Shown here: piece after piece, positions 5,472 to 6,295 of the stretch | How positions within the stretch are numbered: the first letter of the stretch is position 1 | How the letters are laid out: each line of letters begins with the position of its first letter | The notes under the pieces: model-generated | Seen by the model: only the letters and a program-made list of their open reading frames with translations | Told to the model about the DNA's origin: nothing | The model's database searches: none | Made by a program: the position numbers and the translations under genes | NCBI GenBank assembly: GCA_944387755.1 | Contig: CALXGC010000085.1 | Span: 1-6,295, forward strand | From: an uncultured Oscillospiraceae bacterium | Lineage (GTDB): Bacteria; Bacillota_A; Clostridia; Oscillospirales; Oscillospiraceae | Reading direction: 5' to 3' | DNA length: 6,295 nucleotides

Positions 5472-6105
5472 GCTCTTTCACCTCTCGCATCCCGGACAGG
5501 GCAATCAGCGCCTGACCGGGCAGATAGAACAGCCACATGCCCACCCGGACAAAGGAAAAGACCGCCGGTGGGAGATACTCCGGAAACTGGAAGGCGGCCA
5601 CGCACAGGTCGCAGCACAAAAACAGAACCAGTCCGGCAAAAAACAGCCGGAAGCGCCCCGCGCTGCACAGGACGTTGCACAAAAAATTGGTAAAGTAGAA
5701 CAGCGCCAGGGCGTTCAGCGCCGTCAGCAGCCCCAGCCGCCCCAGCGCCGCCAGAGACGCGGGGAACAGCAGCAGCCGCAGCCCCCACAGGCTCCGGCCG
5801 CAGCGGCGGTAAATCCGGGCGCAGTAGCACCCCTGCGCCCCGCAGAACAGCAGCACCCCCGCGCCATAGCAGGCGTTCAGCACCAGCAGAAACCCATCCG
5901 CCGCCGCCGTCAGCGCCATCGCCGCCGCCGTCAGCCGGTCCCCGCCCCCCGCCGCCCAGAACAGGGAGAACAGGGCACACAGCACAATGGAGGCGTACTT
6001 CAGCGGCACGGAGCCCGCGCCCCCCGCCGCCAGGTCCTGCCGGAGAAACCACACATATAATATCCCCTCCGCGGCCAGAAAGGGAGCCACGCCGGTATGG
6101 CGCAT
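5458..6105 (-). CDS. YhhN/TMEM86-like membrane protein (putative lysoplasmalogenase family)
   Basis: The product is a 215-residue, very hydrophobic protein with about seven or eight membrane segments. The pattern recalls YhhN/TMEM86 proteins, which cleave the vinyl-ether bond of lysoplasmalogens: a lysine-led segment VPLKYASI (33-40), ADGFLLVLNACYGAGVLLF (69-87) with Asp70, then Q-x-x-Y, and near the C-terminus LVLFLCCDLCVAAFQF (159-174) with Asp166, followed by a Y-x-x-G-Q-A-L-I ending. The two aspartates sit where family acidic residues are expected. It is cysteine-rich (11 Cys). I chose ATG 6105 because AGAAGG lies 8 nt upstream and the promoter ends at 6128; ATG 6111 is an alternative, while the longer open frame to 6267 would span the promoter. 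It overlaps the DUF1461 gene by 14 nt, so they form one operon. Family assignment is by pattern only. Confidence 0.62.
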   Translation of the reverse strand: MRHTGVAPFLAAEGILYVWFLRQDLAAGGAGSVPLKYASIVLCALFSLFWAAGGGDRLTAAAMALTAAADGFLLVLNACYGAGVLLFCGAQGCYCARIYRRCGRSLWGLRLLLFPASLAALGRLGLLTALNALALFYFTNFLCNVLCSAGRFRLFFAGLVLFLCCDLCVAAFQFPEYLPPAVFSFVRVGMWLFYLPGQALIALSGMREVKEREIQ

Positions 6106-6127
6106 TTTCATCGCCTTCTTTCCCGCT

Positions 6128-6156
6128 ATCATACCACAGCGCCCCCGGAAAAACAA
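6128..6156 (-). promoter_or_regulatory. Extended -10 promoter of the YhhN-like / DUF1461 operon
   Basis: On the minus strand, TATGAT (5 of 6) lies at 6133-6128 with an extended -10 TG at 6136-6135, a 17-bp spacer and a weak -35 TTGTTT (3 of 6) at 6156-6151. The start would be near 6121, giving a leader of only about 16 nt before the ATG at 6105. The extended -10 compensates for the poor -35. Confidence 0.6.
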
Positions 6157-6170
6157 GGAGGCGGACCTCC
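6149..6170 (-). terminator. Weak terminator-like hairpin at the operon edge
   Basis: On the minus strand GGAGG (6170-6166) pairs with CCTCC (6161-6157) around TCCG, followed by TTGTTTTT (6156-6149). It would end a transcript entering from beyond the right edge. The 5-bp stem is short, an alternative GGACC/GGTCC pairing at 6163-6175 competes with it, and the T-tract coincides with the -35 of the operon promoter. Confidence 0.35.
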
Positions 6171-6295
6171 GGTCCCTTTTCAGGATAAGTAGTGATGGCC
6201 CAAACTCCGTCGGTTTCACTAAATAGCAACCCCTAACTTTTAAGGGCTGAGCTAAATAGTCTATCATGCCTTGCGGGAAGCATTTTTGTATTTTA
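6171..6295. other. Right-edge stretch without a recognisable gene
   Basis: No start codon with an SD site or conserved protein motif is seen here on either strand. CTAAATAG occurs twice (6219-6226 and 6252-6259, 33-bp period), around a short CCCCTAA...TTAAGGG inverted element. The stretch is more A/T-rich than the genes. It may be the edge of a dispersed intergenic repeat or the 3' flank of the next gene; the window ends too soon to tell. Confidence 0.3.

Noticed and set aside
4701..5693. Long plus-strand frames opposite the minus operon
   Set aside because: They are glutamine-, arginine- and proline-rich shadows of GC-rich membrane-protein genes, with no SD sites and no family features.
6106..6267. 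N-terminal extension of the YhhN-like protein to 6267
   Set aside because: The extension crosses the extended -10 promoter and a hairpin, has no SD at its start, and adds polar sequence unlike the family's N-terminus.
6215..6275. tRNA-like TTTAGCTCAG on the minus strand
   Set aside because: It resembles a D-arm, but no T-arm (GGTTCGA), acceptor stem or anticodon arm follows.

Overview
The window looks like chromosomal DNA from a GC-rich Clostridia-type Firmicute, most likely an Oscillospiraceae-like gut anaerobe (Flavonifractor, Oscillibacter or a relative). This is inferred from four things: a class III (Firmicutes-type) fructose-1,6-bisphosphatase, a clostridial crotonase, a DUF1461/TIGR01906 membrane protein, and sigma-A promoters with strong Shine-Dalgarno (SD) sites in a high-GC background. 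No insertion sequence, phage gene, CRISPR array, rRNA or tRNA is seen.

Plus strand, 1-4123. The window opens inside fbp (gluconeogenic FBPase, N-terminus missing). A 15-nt gap separates it from cobO, a corrinoid adenosyltransferase, so the two are probably cotranscribed. A sigma-A promoter and a 5' leader with an 8-bp direct repeat precede crt, a crotonase of the butyrate/beta-oxidation type, which ends at a textbook terminator. A near-consensus extended -10 promoter then drives a single AEC-family permease gene, which ends at a strong terminator that also works in the other orientation.

Middle, 4124-4766. This stretch of about 640 bases is visibly less GC-rich and holds no conventional gene. 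It is not empty. On the minus strand a strong promoter (perfect -35, 17-bp spacer, A/T-rich upstream DNA) and a long stem with a U-tract bound a transcript of about 500 nt. Inside are several local hairpins and up to three very short reading frames, two with good SD sites. I do not recognise it. It could be a structured non-coding RNA, a small-protein mRNA, or a decayed gene that kept its promoter and terminator. It is the most interesting object here.

Minus strand, 4767-6156. Two membrane-protein genes overlap by 14 nt and form an operon with its own extended -10 promoter. The first is YhhN/TMEM86-like (lysoplasmalogenase family). The second is a DUF1461 protein carrying the two histidines expected of the lipoprotein intramolecular transacylase Lit. 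The first assignment is moderate and the second fairly good. If both hold, the operon handles lyso-type ether lipids and lyso-form lipoproteins at the same membrane. The last 125 bases hold no recognisable gene.
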